Positions 1 to 8,144 of a stretch of 37,479 nt of DNA are shown one piece after another. Under the pieces are notes generated by a model. The model did not search any database, had not been told where the DNA came from, and was given only the letters and a program-made list of their open reading frames with translations. Both the position numbers and the translations under genes were made by a program. Within the stretch, counting starts at the first letter, position 1, and each line of letters starts with the position of its first letter. The stretch comes from Anaerolineaceae bacterium UBA6133 (lineage in GTDB: Bacteria; Chloroflexota; Anaerolineae; Anaerolineales; Anaerolineaceae). The stretch is from NCBI GenBank assembly GCA_002435825.1, contig DIVL01000056.1, positions 1 through 37,479 on the forward strand, read 5' to 3'.

Positions 1-13
1 TCCACGCACTATT

Positions 14-38
14 GCCGGATTGAACTGCGCAATCCGGC
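14..38. repeat. Short palindromic hairpin at the window edge
   Basis: An 8-bp perfect inverted repeat (GCCGGATT at 14-21, AATCCGGC at 31-38) encloses a 9-nt loop. There is no T-run on either side, so a simple intrinsic terminator is not well supported. It could be the end of an upstream gene's 3' structure or a small REP-like dispersed palindrome. The window edge prevents a decision. Confidence 0.4.
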
Positions 39-93
39 CTACAGGCTTGCGCTGAAGAGCAGCTTTTATTAAGGCAGCAGAGGCTAATCAGTT

Positions 94-99
94 TATACT
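94..99 (+). promoter_or_regulatory. Putative -10 element giving a leaderless start
   Basis: TATACT lies only 6 nt before the ATG at 106. Transcription would therefore start at or next to the start codon, giving a leaderless mRNA. This fits the absence of a Shine-Dalgarno sequence before that ATG. I see no convincing -35 hexamer at the matching distance. Confidence 0.4.
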
Positions 100-105
100 T
101 AAGCC

Positions 106-2418
106 ATGCCCTCGGGACCCTACTTCACCACCGACCCCATCAGTCTCACGCTCGCCGCGGATCACATCTTCGCGGCTGACCTGGAAAGCCCGGATATTGT
201 CTGGCAACTGGACCTCGAGCCGGCTCAGCCGCTTTCGCTGCAAACCAGCCTGGGGCTTCAGGCGCAATCCTTCCGCATCTTCCCCTCCGTCGGTCGCAAC
301 AAGCACGTTTTCCAAAACCTGAACGAATTTCTCTCCACTCCCCGCATCGACAGCCTGCTCTCAAACTACGCCAGGGTGAACCTCTCGCCCGACCCGGAGA
401 CGCAAGCCTCTTTTGAGTTTTGGGCGCGCGAGCCCTACGCCATCAGCGGGCGCGTCACCCTGCGTAATACCAGCACGGAGAATGCCGAGCTGAGCGCGCG
501 CGTAGCGGGCTTGTTGGTGCCGCTGGACGGCGGGCAGGGATTGTCGGTCACCAAACTTGACTACAAAACCTACCTGCGCGGGCAAAGCAGTGAGCTGACC
601 GTCGCGCTGGTCATGGACGGCATGCCCAAGCCGGTCATCAGCCCCAACCAGGCGCTTGAGATCAGTAAGCTGCTCCTGCCTGGGGAAGAATTCTCCGTCC
701 AATGGCGCTGCAGCCTGGCTTTTTCGCCCACCCAGAGCCAGGAACACGCCCTCAAACCTTTCCCCGCCAACTGGCAGGCGGAGGTCGCCCGCCTCGAGGT
801 CGCCGATCAAGCCCGCGCTCTCGAGATCGAAACCCCGCTGCACGACTGGAACCTGGTCTTCAAAAGTATGCAGGATCAAGCCAACTTGCTCATCAAGCAG
901 CCTGAGGACCCCGAGCAGGCGCTGACCTTCTTTGATAAGCGCAACACCCACAGCCTTTTCTCCAAAGCAAATGAGCTCAGGAGCTGGACCTCGACCTCGG
1001 ATGAGACCTCGATACTCGAGATCAGGCAGTTCGTGCGCGCGTTATTACCCGCCCAGGTCCAGACCGCGGTCGAGCTGGTGCGCGGGGTGCTCAAAAGCCC
1101 GCAATGTAAATACGCGCCGCCGTTCCCGCAGCTCGCAGCCCTGGTTTGGAACGTTCATACTTACCACCAACAGCCGCAATTCCTGGCGGAATGCCTGCCG
1201 GTGCTGGCGGAGCAGACCCTGCGCTGGTTCTCCCCGCAGAACGATCGCGACCAGGACGCCCTGCCCGAATGGCCTAACCCTGACCATGCCAGGCTCTCTG
1301 ACCTGCTGAACTTCGACGTCTGGCAGGAAGAGTCCTTCCCCACCCGTATCGCAAGCACCGAAAGCCTGGGGCTGGCACTCCTGCTCTCGGATGAGCTCGA
1401 AACGCTTCAGCGCATGACGCGCGTTTTGAGCGACGAGCAGCTCTCGGCGCAAATCCGCCCTTACCAGGAACGTCTCGCGGAAGTCATTGCCCGCTTTCGC
1501 GCCGAGCAGCCCAACGCCTCCTTCATCGACCGCGACACCCACCGCGTCCATTCATCCCAAAAGCTAATCGAAGTGCAGCTGCCCGATCCGAACTGGCAGA
1601 GCGTGCGGTTCGAAAGCCCCGCCAGGCTGAACATCCTGCTCAATTGTCAAGCCCTCTGCATGCCCGCTGACTTCCAGGTCGTCGGCGCGGACAGCCAGGG
1701 GTGTGAGCTGCGCGAAACCATCGATTCCAGCGCGATGCTCTGGCTCACGCACGGCTTCCACGTCACCACCCAAAACGTTTTCTCGCGCTTCGACCGCCTG
1801 GAGGAGCTGGACCTTACCACAGGCTCGCTGCAGGTCTACACCAGCGATCTGCAGATCACGGATATCAGCCAGCAGTTGGGCTGGGAGGGGCAAGCAGCTG
1901 AGGCGGAATCGCCCGCCTGGGCTGCCCCGCAGGATTTCCGCTACCGCTTTGGGCTGCCCACCGACCTCAATCCCGCCAAAGCCGAGGGCGGAAAGGTTAA
2001 CATCGGCTGGAATTGCCTCCTGATCGAGCACCTCAACCGCGTCGGCGAGAAAAAACTTGCCTTCGACCTCCTCAGCCGGCTGATGCTGGGCTTTAGCGGC
2101 ATGCTCAAGCGCGAACACGCCCTGATGGAGGGCTTCACCAGTGATAGCTCCCTCTGCTGGGGAAATCGCAACAGCGTGCGCGGGCTGCTGCCGCCGCTGC
2201 TGCTGCTTGAACTGGCCGGGATTCAGCTCATCAACGAGCAGAAAGTCAGCATTTCGGGCGAGAACCCCTGCCCCTGGCCGCTGATCGTGCGCTTCAGGGG
2301 GCTGGAAGTGCGGCGGGAGGGCAAGAACACCACCATCCAATTCCCCGACGGCACCCTCGCCCACCACTTCGGCACCTCCGGCAAACTGTTTACGGCGAAA
2401 CAAGCATCAACCAGCTGA
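106..2418 (+). CDS. Conserved-type protein, possibly an (alpha/alpha)6 glycosidase-like enzyme
   Basis: This 770-aa protein has no signal peptide or membrane segment. I do not recognise it firmly. The first ~230 residues look like a beta-sandwich (alternating strands, a stretch on 'ISGRVTLRNTS', many buried aromatics). The rest is helix-rich, and the C-terminal ~150 residues carry WNCLLIEHLNRVG, then EGFTSDSSLCWGNRNSVRG, then a short beta-rich tail. This order (beta-sandwich, helical toroid, small beta tail) resembles bacterial glycogen-debranching-like or MGH1-like glycoside hydrolases, but I cannot name catalytic residues. It stands alone, with the feo operon convergent downstream, so context gives no substrate. 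The ATG at 106 is preferred because a -10 element sits at leaderless distance. Codon use looks native. Function is inference; coding status is secure. Confidence 0.75.
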   Translation: MPSGPYFTTDPISLTLAADHIFAADLESPDIVWQLDLEPAQPLSLQTSLGLQAQSFRIFPSVGRNKHVFQNLNEFLSTPRIDSLLSNYARVNLSPDPETQASFEFWAREPYAISGRVTLRNTSTENAELSARVAGLLVPLDGGQGLSVTKLDYKTYLRGQSSELTVALVMDGMPKPVISPNQALEISKLLLPGEEFSVQWRCSLAFSPTQSQEHALKPFPANWQAEVARLEVADQARALEIETPLHDWNLVFKSMQDQANLLIKQPEDPEQALTFFDKRNTHSLFSKANELRSWTSTSDETSILEIRQFVRALLPAQVQTAVELVRGVLKSPQCKYAPPFPQLAALVWNVHTYHQQPQFLAECLPVLAEQTLRWFSPQNDRDQDALPEWPNPDHARLSDLLNFDVWQEESFPTRIASTESLGLALLLSDELETLQRMTRVLSDEQLSAQIRPYQERLAEVIARFRAEQPNASFIDRDTHRVHSSQKLIEVQLPDPNWQSVRFESPARLNILLNCQALCMPADFQVVGADSQGCELRETIDSSAMLWLTHGFHVTTQNVFSRFDRLEELDLTTGSLQVYTSDLQITDISQQLGWEGQAAEAESPAWAAPQDFRYRFGLPTDLNPAKAEGGKVNIGWNCLLIEHLNRVGEKKLAFDLLSRLMLGFSGMLKREHALMEGFTSDSSLCWGNRNSVRGLLPPLLLLELAGIQLINEQKVSISGENPCPWPLIVRFRGLEVRREGKNTTIQFPDGTLAHHFGTSGKLFTAKQASTS

Positions 2419-2734
2419 ATTCCCCTCGTCCAAGTTAGCCGTCATCGCGAGCCGCCCTTGCGAAGCGATCTGCCTTTTCAATCTGGAAGACCAAACCGCA
2501 GATTGCTACACCTCATCAGCATCATTCGAGTAACCATTTCTGGGAATATAAAACCGGAGCTGGTTCCCGCATTTTGTCTCAAATTTGCAAGAATTGCAAA
2601 AATTGCAGTGTTTTTTGATAGCGCAGAAGGGCAGTTTGATTGCAAATACGGTTTTTAATGTGCTTTTTTGGAAATAGAATCACGTGGGTTATTATAGCAC
2701 ATCTGTTCTATTTTTGCTAATTCTTTCGACATAC
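2419..2734. other. Intergenic region between two convergent genes
   Basis: The region lies between the stop of the 770-aa gene and the end of the feo operon. The first 50 bases include a dispersed-repeat-like segment (listed separately). The remainder is AT-rich and contains no reading frame with plausible codon use and no clear terminator hairpin. Confidence 0.5.
2441..2474. repeat. Fragment resembling a dispersed GTCATCGCGAGC...GCGAAGCGATCTG repeat
   Basis: The segment starts GTCATCGCGAGC and ends GCGAAGCGATCTGCC. It matches the general form of a short intergenic repeat common in many environmental bacterial genomes (GTCATTGCGAG...GCGAAGCAATC type). Only one arm is visible here and no mirrored partner follows, so it is probably a decayed or half copy. 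The identification is from memory of the pattern. Confidence 0.4.
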
Positions 2735-2932
2735 TTATTGATTAACAGTTTTTCGCCGCTCAGGGCAGTCCTGCTCAGTTTTTTTCGGCAGGATCTTTAC
2801 CGCGGCACAGGTATCCGCGTAATTGCAGCCCGCGCAGCCCCCACGCCCGGCTTTAGCGTCCCGAATGAGGCGATAAATGATCCATCCCACGATTATCGCG
2901 AGCGCCACGCTGATAATTATTGTCGCTTCCAT
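2735..2932 (-). CDS. FeoB-associated Cys-rich membrane protein
   Basis: This 65-aa protein has one N-terminal transmembrane helix (about residues 4-21) followed by a short basic cytoplasmic tail. The tail holds Cys33, Cys36, Cys42 and Cys56, including a CxxC and GCxxCxxxxxC spacing. That is the layout of the small FeoB-associated Cys-rich membrane proteins found as the last gene of many feo operons; these are thought to assist FeoB assembly or iron handling, by analogy with FeoC. It starts one base after the feoB stop (TGA, G, ATG), so translation is surely coupled. The family is short and poorly characterised, so the exact role is uncertain, but position and Cys pattern agree. Confidence 0.85.
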   Translation of the reverse strand: MEATIIISVALAIIVGWIIYRLIRDAKAGRGGCAGCNYADTCAAVKILPKKTEQDCPERRKTVNQ

Positions 2933-2933
2933 C

Positions 2934-5096
2934 TCAGCCTCTCACCCCTGCGTTCGCCCGTTTCAACGCGCTGCCTGCCTTCGGTGACGGTCTGAAAAGC
3001 TGCCACGTCATCAACCCCAACAAACCCAGGGCGATACCTGTCCAGGCAGAAAATGCACCTCCCCGCAGCCACGTCCCGATCTGATAAACCATCAGGGCTG
3101 CTGAATACCCAATAGTGGTCATAAAGCCGATGGCAAACCAGGTCCACCCAGCGCTGTTCATTTCGCGCCGGATCGAGCTGATGGTCGCGATGCAAGGAGC
3201 CGAAAGCAGCACAAAGATCAAGAACGAGGTCGCCGAAAGAGGCGAAAACGCTGCCCTGAGGCTGGTCCACATCTCCTGTCCGCCTTCAGCTGCTTCCGAG
3301 AACCCGTAGAAGATGCCAAAGCTGCTCACCACGGTCTCCTTGGCAACCAACCCGCTCAACGCCGCCACCACCGGGCGCCACTGCCCCCAGCCTAGAGGCT
3401 TGAAAATCCAGGAAATCGCGTTACCGACAGCGGCTACGATACTTTGGTCTATCTGCCCACCATTCAGCATCTGAAAGCGCCCATCCACCCAGCCGAAATA
3501 GGTCACAAACCAGATTACGATGGCTGCCAGCAGGATAATGGTGGAAGCTTTTCTAACAAAGGATGAAACTCTGTCCCAGGTCGTAACAAAAATGTTTTTT
3601 AGCGAAGGCCAGCGGTAAGCCGGCAATTCCATTACAAAAGGCGCGGCTTCTCCCTGGAACAGGGGTGTTTTCTTCAGGATGATTCCCGAAATGACCACTG
3701 CCGCAATCCCTAAAAAGTAAGCCCCAAAAGCCACCCAGCCCTTGCCCCCAAAAAAGGCACCCGCAATCATCGCGATCACTGGCAGTTTCGCGCCGCAGGG
3801 GATGAAGGAAGTTGTGATGACGGTCATGCGCCTGTCATGCTCATTCTCAATCGTGCGTGCCGCCATGATCGCCGGCACGCTGCAGCCGCTGCCAATCAAC
3901 ATCGGGATAAAACTTTTCCCTGAAAGCCCAAATTTGCGGAACATGCGGTCCATGATGAATGCCACTCTTGCCATGTACCCGCTGAATTCCAGCAGACCCA
4001 GAAACAGGAACAAAACCACCATCTGGGGCAAAAAGCTCAGCACCGAGCCAACGCCCGCCAGGATACCGTCCACCAGCAAGCCCTGCAGCCAACCTGCCAC
4101 TCCCCAATCTGCCAGCTTTCCGCTGATCGCCGGCAGGAGCATCTGCCCAAAGAGCTTGTCGTTGGTCCACTGGGTCATGGTCGCGCCAACAGTATTCACC
4201 GAGACATAATAGACAACGAACATCGCCAAAGCAAAGATCGGCAGCGCCAGCCAGCGGTTGGTCACAACCCGGTCGATCCGGTCTGAGGGTGAAAGATCGC
4301 CCGCCTTTTTGCGCACGGTGACCTTCCCGAGCACCTCTTCAATGAAGTCATAGCGTTCCGCGGCAATGATGCTGTCTGAATCGTCGTCGTATTCCAGTTC
4401 ACACTGGCGGATATCCTGCGCGATGTGCGCCATCAAATCTGGAGAGAGACCAAGTTCTGTTTCCACCAGTTCGTTGCGTTCGAAGAGTTTGACCGCGTAC
4501 CAGCGCTGTTTGTGCTCTGGCTGCTGATGCAGGGCTACTTCTTCGATGTGCCCCAGGGCATGCTCCACGCCCCCGCTGAAACGATGCACGGATAGCAGGT
4601 GCCCCTTTTTCTGAGCAGCTTGCGTGGCAATCCCGGCAAGCTCATCGATCCGCGTTTCGCGCAGGGCAGATATTTCCACTACGGGCACTCCAAAAGCCTT
4701 TCCAAGTGCCGTGCTGTCGATCTTAGCCCCGCTTTTCTCGACCTCATCCATCATGTTAACTGCCAGAACCATCGGGATGCCCAACTCCGCCAGTTGCGTC
4801 GTCAGGTAAAGATTCCGTTCCAGGTTCGTACCGTCTACGATGTTAATGATGGCATCAGGATTGGACTCGAGCAGATAATCTCTGGCTAATTCTTCTTCCA
4901 GTGAATTCGTCGAGAGTGAATAGATTCCCGGCAGGTCCACCAATACCACCTCCGGGTGCCCGATCAAGACGCCTTCTTTCTTCTCAACCGTTACACCCGG
5001 CCAGTTGCCAACATATTGGTTTGAACCCGTGAGGGCATTGAAGAGCGTGGTCTTCCCGGAATTTGGGTTTCCAGCAACGGCGATGGTGATAGACAT
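2934..5096 (-). CDS. feoB: Ferrous iron transporter FeoB (GTPase-permease)
   Basis: This 720-aa protein has the complete FeoB order. The N-terminal G domain carries G1 GNPNSGKT (9-16), G3 DLPG (54-57), G4 NMMD (114-117) and a G5-like SALRE. A helical linker rich in acidic residues follows (a DDDSD run), then a polytopic membrane region with the two Gate-like segments. Signature residues in the membrane region include the GSGCSVPAIMAAR segment and PCGAKLPV, which hold the Cys residues proposed to face the iron path. It imports Fe(II) across the inner membrane, driven or gated by nucleotide hydrolysis. The gene follows feoA by 27 nt and precedes the Cys-rich accessory gene. Length is slightly shorter than the ~770-aa E. 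coli protein, which is normal for this subfamily. Two upstream DtxR-like palindromes suggest iron-responsive repression. Confidence 0.97.
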   Translation of the reverse strand: MSITIAVAGNPNSGKTTLFNALTGSNQYVGNWPGVTVEKKEGVLIGHPEVVLVDLPGIYSLSTNSLEEELARDYLLESNPDAIINIVDGTNLERNLYLTTQLAELGIPMVLAVNMMDEVEKSGAKIDSTALGKAFGVPVVEISALRETRIDELAGIATQAAQKKGHLLSVHRFSGGVEHALGHIEEVALHQQPEHKQRWYAVKLFERNELVETELGLSPDLMAHIAQDIRQCELEYDDDSDSIIAAERYDFIEEVLGKVTVRKKAGDLSPSDRIDRVVTNRWLALPIFALAMFVVYYVSVNTVGATMTQWTNDKLFGQMLLPAISGKLADWGVAGWLQGLLVDGILAGVGSVLSFLPQMVVLFLFLGLLEFSGYMARVAFIMDRMFRKFGLSGKSFIPMLIGSGCSVPAIMAARTIENEHDRRMTVITTSFIPCGAKLPVIAMIAGAFFGGKGWVAFGAYFLGIAAVVISGIILKKTPLFQGEAAPFVMELPAYRWPSLKNIFVTTWDRVSSFVRKASTIILLAAIVIWFVTYFGWVDGRFQMLNGGQIDQSIVAAVGNAISWIFKPLGWGQWRPVVAALSGLVAKETVVSSFGIFYGFSEAAEGGQEMWTSLRAAFSPLSATSFLIFVLLSAPCIATISSIRREMNSAGWTWFAIGFMTTIGYSAALMVYQIGTWLRGGAFSAWTGIALGLLGLMTWQLFRPSPKAGSALKRANAGVRG

Positions 5097-5123
5097 GTTG
5101 GCTTTCTACTAGAAAGAAGATGA

Positions 5124-5345
5124 TTAGCTTACTTCTACGATTTCGGCATCAATCTTGCGCAGACTCAGCTCATAACCGCGCAAATTGACTTCGATCGGGT
5201 CCCCAAGTGGGGCTACTTTGCGCACGAAGATTTCAACATTTTTGGTGATGCCCATGTCCATTACCCGACGGCGAATTCTCCCATGTCCATGAACTCTCAC
5301 CACCCGGGCCGATTCCCCTATCCGAACATCTCTCAAAGTTTTCAT
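5124..5345 (-). CDS. feoA: FeoA, SH3-like accessory protein of FeoB
   Basis: This 73-aa protein is a single SH3-like beta-barrel of the FeoA family. Typical features are the start MKTLRDVRIGESARVVRVHG, the central RRRVMDMGI turn (the FeoA 'R-x-L-x-x-x-G' type loop) and the terminal LRKIDAEIVEV strand. FeoA is small and cytoplasmic and is believed to act on the FeoB G domain. The ATG at 5345 is preceded by AGGAAG at a suitable distance. It is the first gene of the operon and directly faces the divergent metalloregulator across 157 bp holding two operator-like palindromes. Confidence 0.95.
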   Translation of the reverse strand: MKTLRDVRIGESARVVRVHGHGRIRRRVMDMGITKNVEIFVRKVAPLGDPIEVNLRGYELSLRKIDAEIVEVS

Positions 5346-5392
5346 CTGATCTTCCTCTTGCGCTGAACACAGCGAATTTGAATGTTATAATA

Positions 5393-5410
5393 TGTTAGGT
5401 TAACCTAACA
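5393..5410. promoter_or_regulatory. DtxR-type operator 1 (perfect 18-bp palindrome)
   Basis: TGTTAGGTTAACCTAACA is a perfect 18-bp palindrome. Its TTAGGTTAxCCTAA core matches the well-known DtxR/IdeR box architecture. It lies between feoA and the DtxR-like gene. TATAAT on the plus strand (5386-5391) and TATTAT on the minus strand (5392-5387) touch its left edge, so binding could occlude a promoter in either direction. Confidence 0.85.
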
Positions 5411-5418
5411 GAATATGA

Positions 5419-5436
5419 TGTTAGTCCAACCTAACA
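5419..5436. promoter_or_regulatory. DtxR-type operator 2 (imperfect palindrome)
   Basis: TGTTAGTCCAACCTAACA repeats the TGTTAG and CTAACA arms of operator 1 with a less symmetric centre. The two centres are 26 bp apart, about two and a half helical turns. This second, probably weaker site suggests cooperative or graded control of the divergent promoters. Confidence 0.7.
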
Positions 5437-5502
5437 AATCTGTCAAGATGTTTGGTGTTAAAATCGAAGAGATGGTCTTGTTACCCTAAGGAGAGTGTGC
5501 GC

Positions 5503-5898
5503 ATGAATTTACTGGAGTCCGCTGAGATGTACCTCGAGACCATTCTCATCCTTGAGAAGAAAAACGGCAATGTACGCGCCATCGACATCGCGCGCCACAT
5601 GCAATTCTCCCGCCCAACCGTCAGCCAGCAGATCAAACGCCTTGCTGTCGCTGGTTACCTGGAGCTGGACGCCAATAAACACATCTACCTTACATCCAAG
5701 GGTCGCCAAATCGCGGAAGAAACCTATAACCGACACAACAGCCTGGCAGAGATATTCATCTGGCTGGGGGTCAGCCAGCAAACCGCATTCGAGGATGCCT
5801 GCCGCATCGAGCACTACATCAGCGCGGAAACCTTCAACTGCTTGCGAAACCATTATGAAAACGATCAAAAAAATGCAAACGCGAGTAACCCGGGCTGA
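5503..5898 (+). CDS. DtxR/MntR-family metal-dependent transcriptional regulator
   Basis: This 131-aa protein has an N-terminal winged helix (recognition helix around SRPTVSQQIKRL, 36-47) and a dimerisation domain. Residues aligned by eye with DtxR of Corynebacterium include Met9, Cys100, Glu103 and His104, the primary metal site of iron-sensing members. MntR has Asp at the Met9 position, so iron is the more likely signal. His78 and Glu83 of the ancillary site are kept, but the position of DtxR His98 is Phe96. There is no C-terminal SH3 domain. I chose the ATG at 5503 because AAGGAGAG lies just before it; an in-frame upstream start would lack a ribosome site. It is divergent from feoAB, with two matching operators between, so it probably represses feo and itself when iron is ample. 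Confidence 0.9.
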   Translation: MNLLESAEMYLETILILEKKNGNVRAIDIARHMQFSRPTVSQQIKRLAVAGYLELDANKHIYLTSKGRQIAEETYNRHNSLAEIFIWLGVSQQTAFEDACRIEHYISAETFNCLRNHYENDQKNANASNPG

Positions 5899-5917
5899 TA
5901 GCTGCCCCGATTAATGG

Positions 5918-5923
5918 TATAAA
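5918..5923 (+). promoter_or_regulatory. Putative -10 element giving a leaderless start
   Basis: TATAAA lies 7 nt before the ATG at 5931, again at the spacing expected for a leaderless transcript. No Shine-Dalgarno sequence precedes that ATG. The -35 region is not recognisable. Confidence 0.35.
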
Positions 5924-5930
5924 CCCTGCC

Positions 5931-6617
5931 ATGACCTACAAACCAAACCTCGATATTGCCAGGCTCTATGCCAGCTTCGCCTCCCCAATTGCCGAAGTTG
6001 ATTGCGGAATGCTATGCGCACCCCATAATCCCTCCGGCAAACCCTACTGCTGCGACATCTGCGTGGCAGTGCCTGTAGCTTTAAAGGAAGAGTGGGCATA
6101 CCTCAAGCCCAACACCCAGCTTTGGCACCGCCTGCGCGGTGACGAGTGCCCCAACGACCCCATCGATGTGCCCAGGATGAAGGCCGAAACGCCCGATTAC
6201 ATGCGCCTGATGGCTTGCCGCGGTCCCGAGCACTGCGAGCGCGACTTCCGCGCTCTCAGCTGCCGCCAGTTCCCCTTCTTCCCCTATATCACCGCCGACG
6301 ACCGCTTTATTGGGCTTACCTACAACTGGGACTTCGAGCAGGTCTGCTGGGTCATCAGTAATCTTGACCAGGTTACCCCTGCCTACCGCCGGGAATTCAT
6401 CGACATCTACGATCGCCTGCTCTACGAATACCCCAAGGAATATGACAGCTACTACCTCCTTTCAGAGGATATGCGCGCAGCCTTCAAGCAGCGCCGCCGC
6501 CGCATCCCGATCCTCCACCGCGATGGGTCTGATTACCTCCTCAGCCCTGCTACCGACCGCCTTTCGCGCGTGCCCGCCGCCCAGTTTTGCAAATTTGGTC
6601 CTTACCAACAAACTTGA
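5931..6617 (+). CDS. Cys-rich protein, YkgJ-like putative metal or Fe-S cluster protein
   Basis: This 228-aa soluble protein has nine Cys in the first half: Cys25, 29, 40, 41, 44, 73, 96, 102 and 111. The segment CGMLCAP (25-31) followed by CCDIC (40-44) recalls the YkgJ-type zinc/iron-chelating cluster, and the later C-x5-C-x8-C spacing could complete a second site. Aromatic and Arg residues dominate the C-terminal half. I recall similar proteins with a 'CG..CAP.N..G.P.CCD' start in Chloroflexota, but no established function. It lies 32 bp after the metalloregulator on the same strand, so co-transcription and a link to iron are possible but unproven. The native-looking start at 5931 has a -10 element at leaderless distance. 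Confidence 0.7.
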   Translation: MTYKPNLDIARLYASFASPIAEVDCGMLCAPHNPSGKPYCCDICVAVPVALKEEWAYLKPNTQLWHRLRGDECPNDPIDVPRMKAETPDYMRLMACRGPEHCERDFRALSCRQFPFFPYITADDRFIGLTYNWDFEQVCWVISNLDQVTPAYRREFIDIYDRLLYEYPKEYDSYYLLSEDMRAAFKQRRRRIPILHRDGSDYLLSPATDRLSRVPAAQFCKFGPYQQT

Positions 6618-6743
6618 ACGCTTATTCTTTCTCACACCATCCTTTGAAAAAGCTTTGATTTTGTCTTGAATTCACATTCACCCTTTGGTTGAAGTACAAT
6701 TACAATCAAAACGACCTCAACCGACTCATCATCGAGGACGATA

Positions 6744-8144
6744 ATGTCTATCAATAGCACATCGACCCTGCAGTTTAAAGCAACTCTGCATGAAGCCCAT
6801 TTACCAATATGGCGGCGCTTTGTAATTCCCGCTGACAAGACCCTTGAGGACTTGCACGATGTCCTCCAGGTATTATTTGGCTGGAAGGATTATCACCTTC
6901 GCGAGTTTCGAATCGCCGATGTTACCTATGGTTTGCCGGATCCCGAAATGGAGGCCGAAATGGGCATCCTGGATGACAGTAAATATATGCTCTTCCAGGT
7001 GCTTCAGAAGAAAGGTCAAAAGATACGTTACTTCTACGATTTCGGAGACGGATGGCAAATCGATCTTGTGATCGAGCAGGTACAAGAACCCACCCAAAAA
7101 GTAACCCAGGCAATCTGCCTTGCGGGTGAACGCAATGGGCCTCCTGAAGATGTGGGCGGCGTTTCTGGATACGAACATTTCCTGGAAGCGATTGCCGATC
7201 CTGCGCATTACATGCACATTGATTTACTCCACTGGGTTGGTGGTCAGTTTAACTCAGAAGAATTCGACGTCCAGTCAATCAACAAATTGTTGGGGCGGAT
7301 TGGAAAGCCGGTTGATTACTGGGAGTATGATCCCAAACCCGAAGCTGAAAACCATTTCGGTTATAAAACAAGCTGGATCACTACTGGTGGTAAAAAGTTA
7401 AATGAAACGATACAAAATCTGGCATTGCGGCGAGACATTGTCGAGATGCTCACCTATATTCAGAACAATAAGGTCGTCGGCACAGCAACAACTGGTAATT
7501 TCCCGTTAAAAGCAGTAGAAGAAATGGGCAAGCGCTTCGTAGATCCTATTAAGATGCGGTTTCCTGATGGGGAACGCCGATATATCTCTGAACGTGAGGT
7601 CGATATTCTGTACTTTTACCACGTCCTTGCGAACAATGGTCAATTACTGACTGGAGGTAAGGGGCGAAAATGGCGTCTGACCGAACTCGGACATCGTTTT
7701 CTCGCGGAATCCCCTGCCTGGCAATACTGGCACTTGTTCATCACTTTTTGGATACAAACTAACTGGCTTTCAATTACGTATGTAGACGTGCCAGAAGAAG
7801 AACTTTCAACATCTTTCAAGCTTCTCTTTTTGGCAATTTGCCAGGAGCTTAGCCCCACAAATGGCATTACTTTTACACGTTTTGCGGAGAACATAGCAAA
7901 GAAATGCTTCATCGTCTGGCAATCATTGTACTTTTCAGATGAGAAGGAAAATCTCATTGAACAGGTATGCATCATTCCTCTAATTGCACTTGGTATTTTT
8001 CAACCGGATTATGAACTCCGCAAGCATAAGTACTTTTCCAAGGAACACCTGAACAGGATTACCATAACTCAGCTCGGAGCCAGCGTCTTAAATGCATCTA
8101 AGAAATCGATTCAAGGCAAATATCCCGACTTTTTCCAACATTAG
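6744..8144 (+). CDS. pRiA4b ORF-3-like protein with a long C-terminal extension
   Basis: The N-terminal ~185 residues of this 466-aa protein match the plasmid pRiA4b ORF-3 family: PIWRRFVIPADKTLEDLH, GWKDYHLREF, YFYDFGDGWQ and a GVSGYEHFLEAI segment. Family members occur alone or beside insertion sequences, and their biochemical role is not established. Residues ~220-466 are an extension I do not recognise; they contain a wHTH-like stretch (LTGGKGRKWRLTELGHRFL) and a Trp/Phe-rich helical part. GAGG seven bases before the ATG supports the start at 6744. The gene is noticeably more AT-rich than its neighbours, which suggests a separate origin. No transposase or terminal repeats are visible near it, so it is not placed in a mobile element here. 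Confidence 0.8.
   Translation: MSINSTSTLQFKATLHEAHLPIWRRFVIPADKTLEDLHDVLQVLFGWKDYHLREFRIADVTYGLPDPEMEAEMGILDDSKYMLFQVLQKKGQKIRYFYDFGDGWQIDLVIEQVQEPTQKVTQAICLAGERNGPPEDVGGVSGYEHFLEAIADPAHYMHIDLLHWVGGQFNSEEFDVQSINKLLGRIGKPVDYWEYDPKPEAENHFGYKTSWITTGGKKLNETIQNLALRRDIVEMLTYIQNNKVVGTATTGNFPLKAVEEMGKRFVDPIKMRFPDGERRYISEREVDILYFYHVLANNGQLLTGGKGRKWRLTELGHRFLAESPAWQYWHLFITFWIQTNWLSITYVDVPEEELSTSFKLLFLAICQELSPTNGITFTRFAENIAKKCFIVWQSLYFSDEKENLIEQVCIIPLIALGIFQPDYELRKHKYFSKEHLNRITITQLGASVLNASKKSIQGKYPDFFQH

Noticed and set aside
1564..2403. A 279-residue minus-strand frame opposite the 770-aa gene
   Set aside because: Typical GC-rich shadow frame; no ribosome site and no domain.
2458..2658. A 66-codon frame in the intergenic region
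   Set aside because: It begins in the dispersed-repeat fragment and has no support from codon use or motifs.
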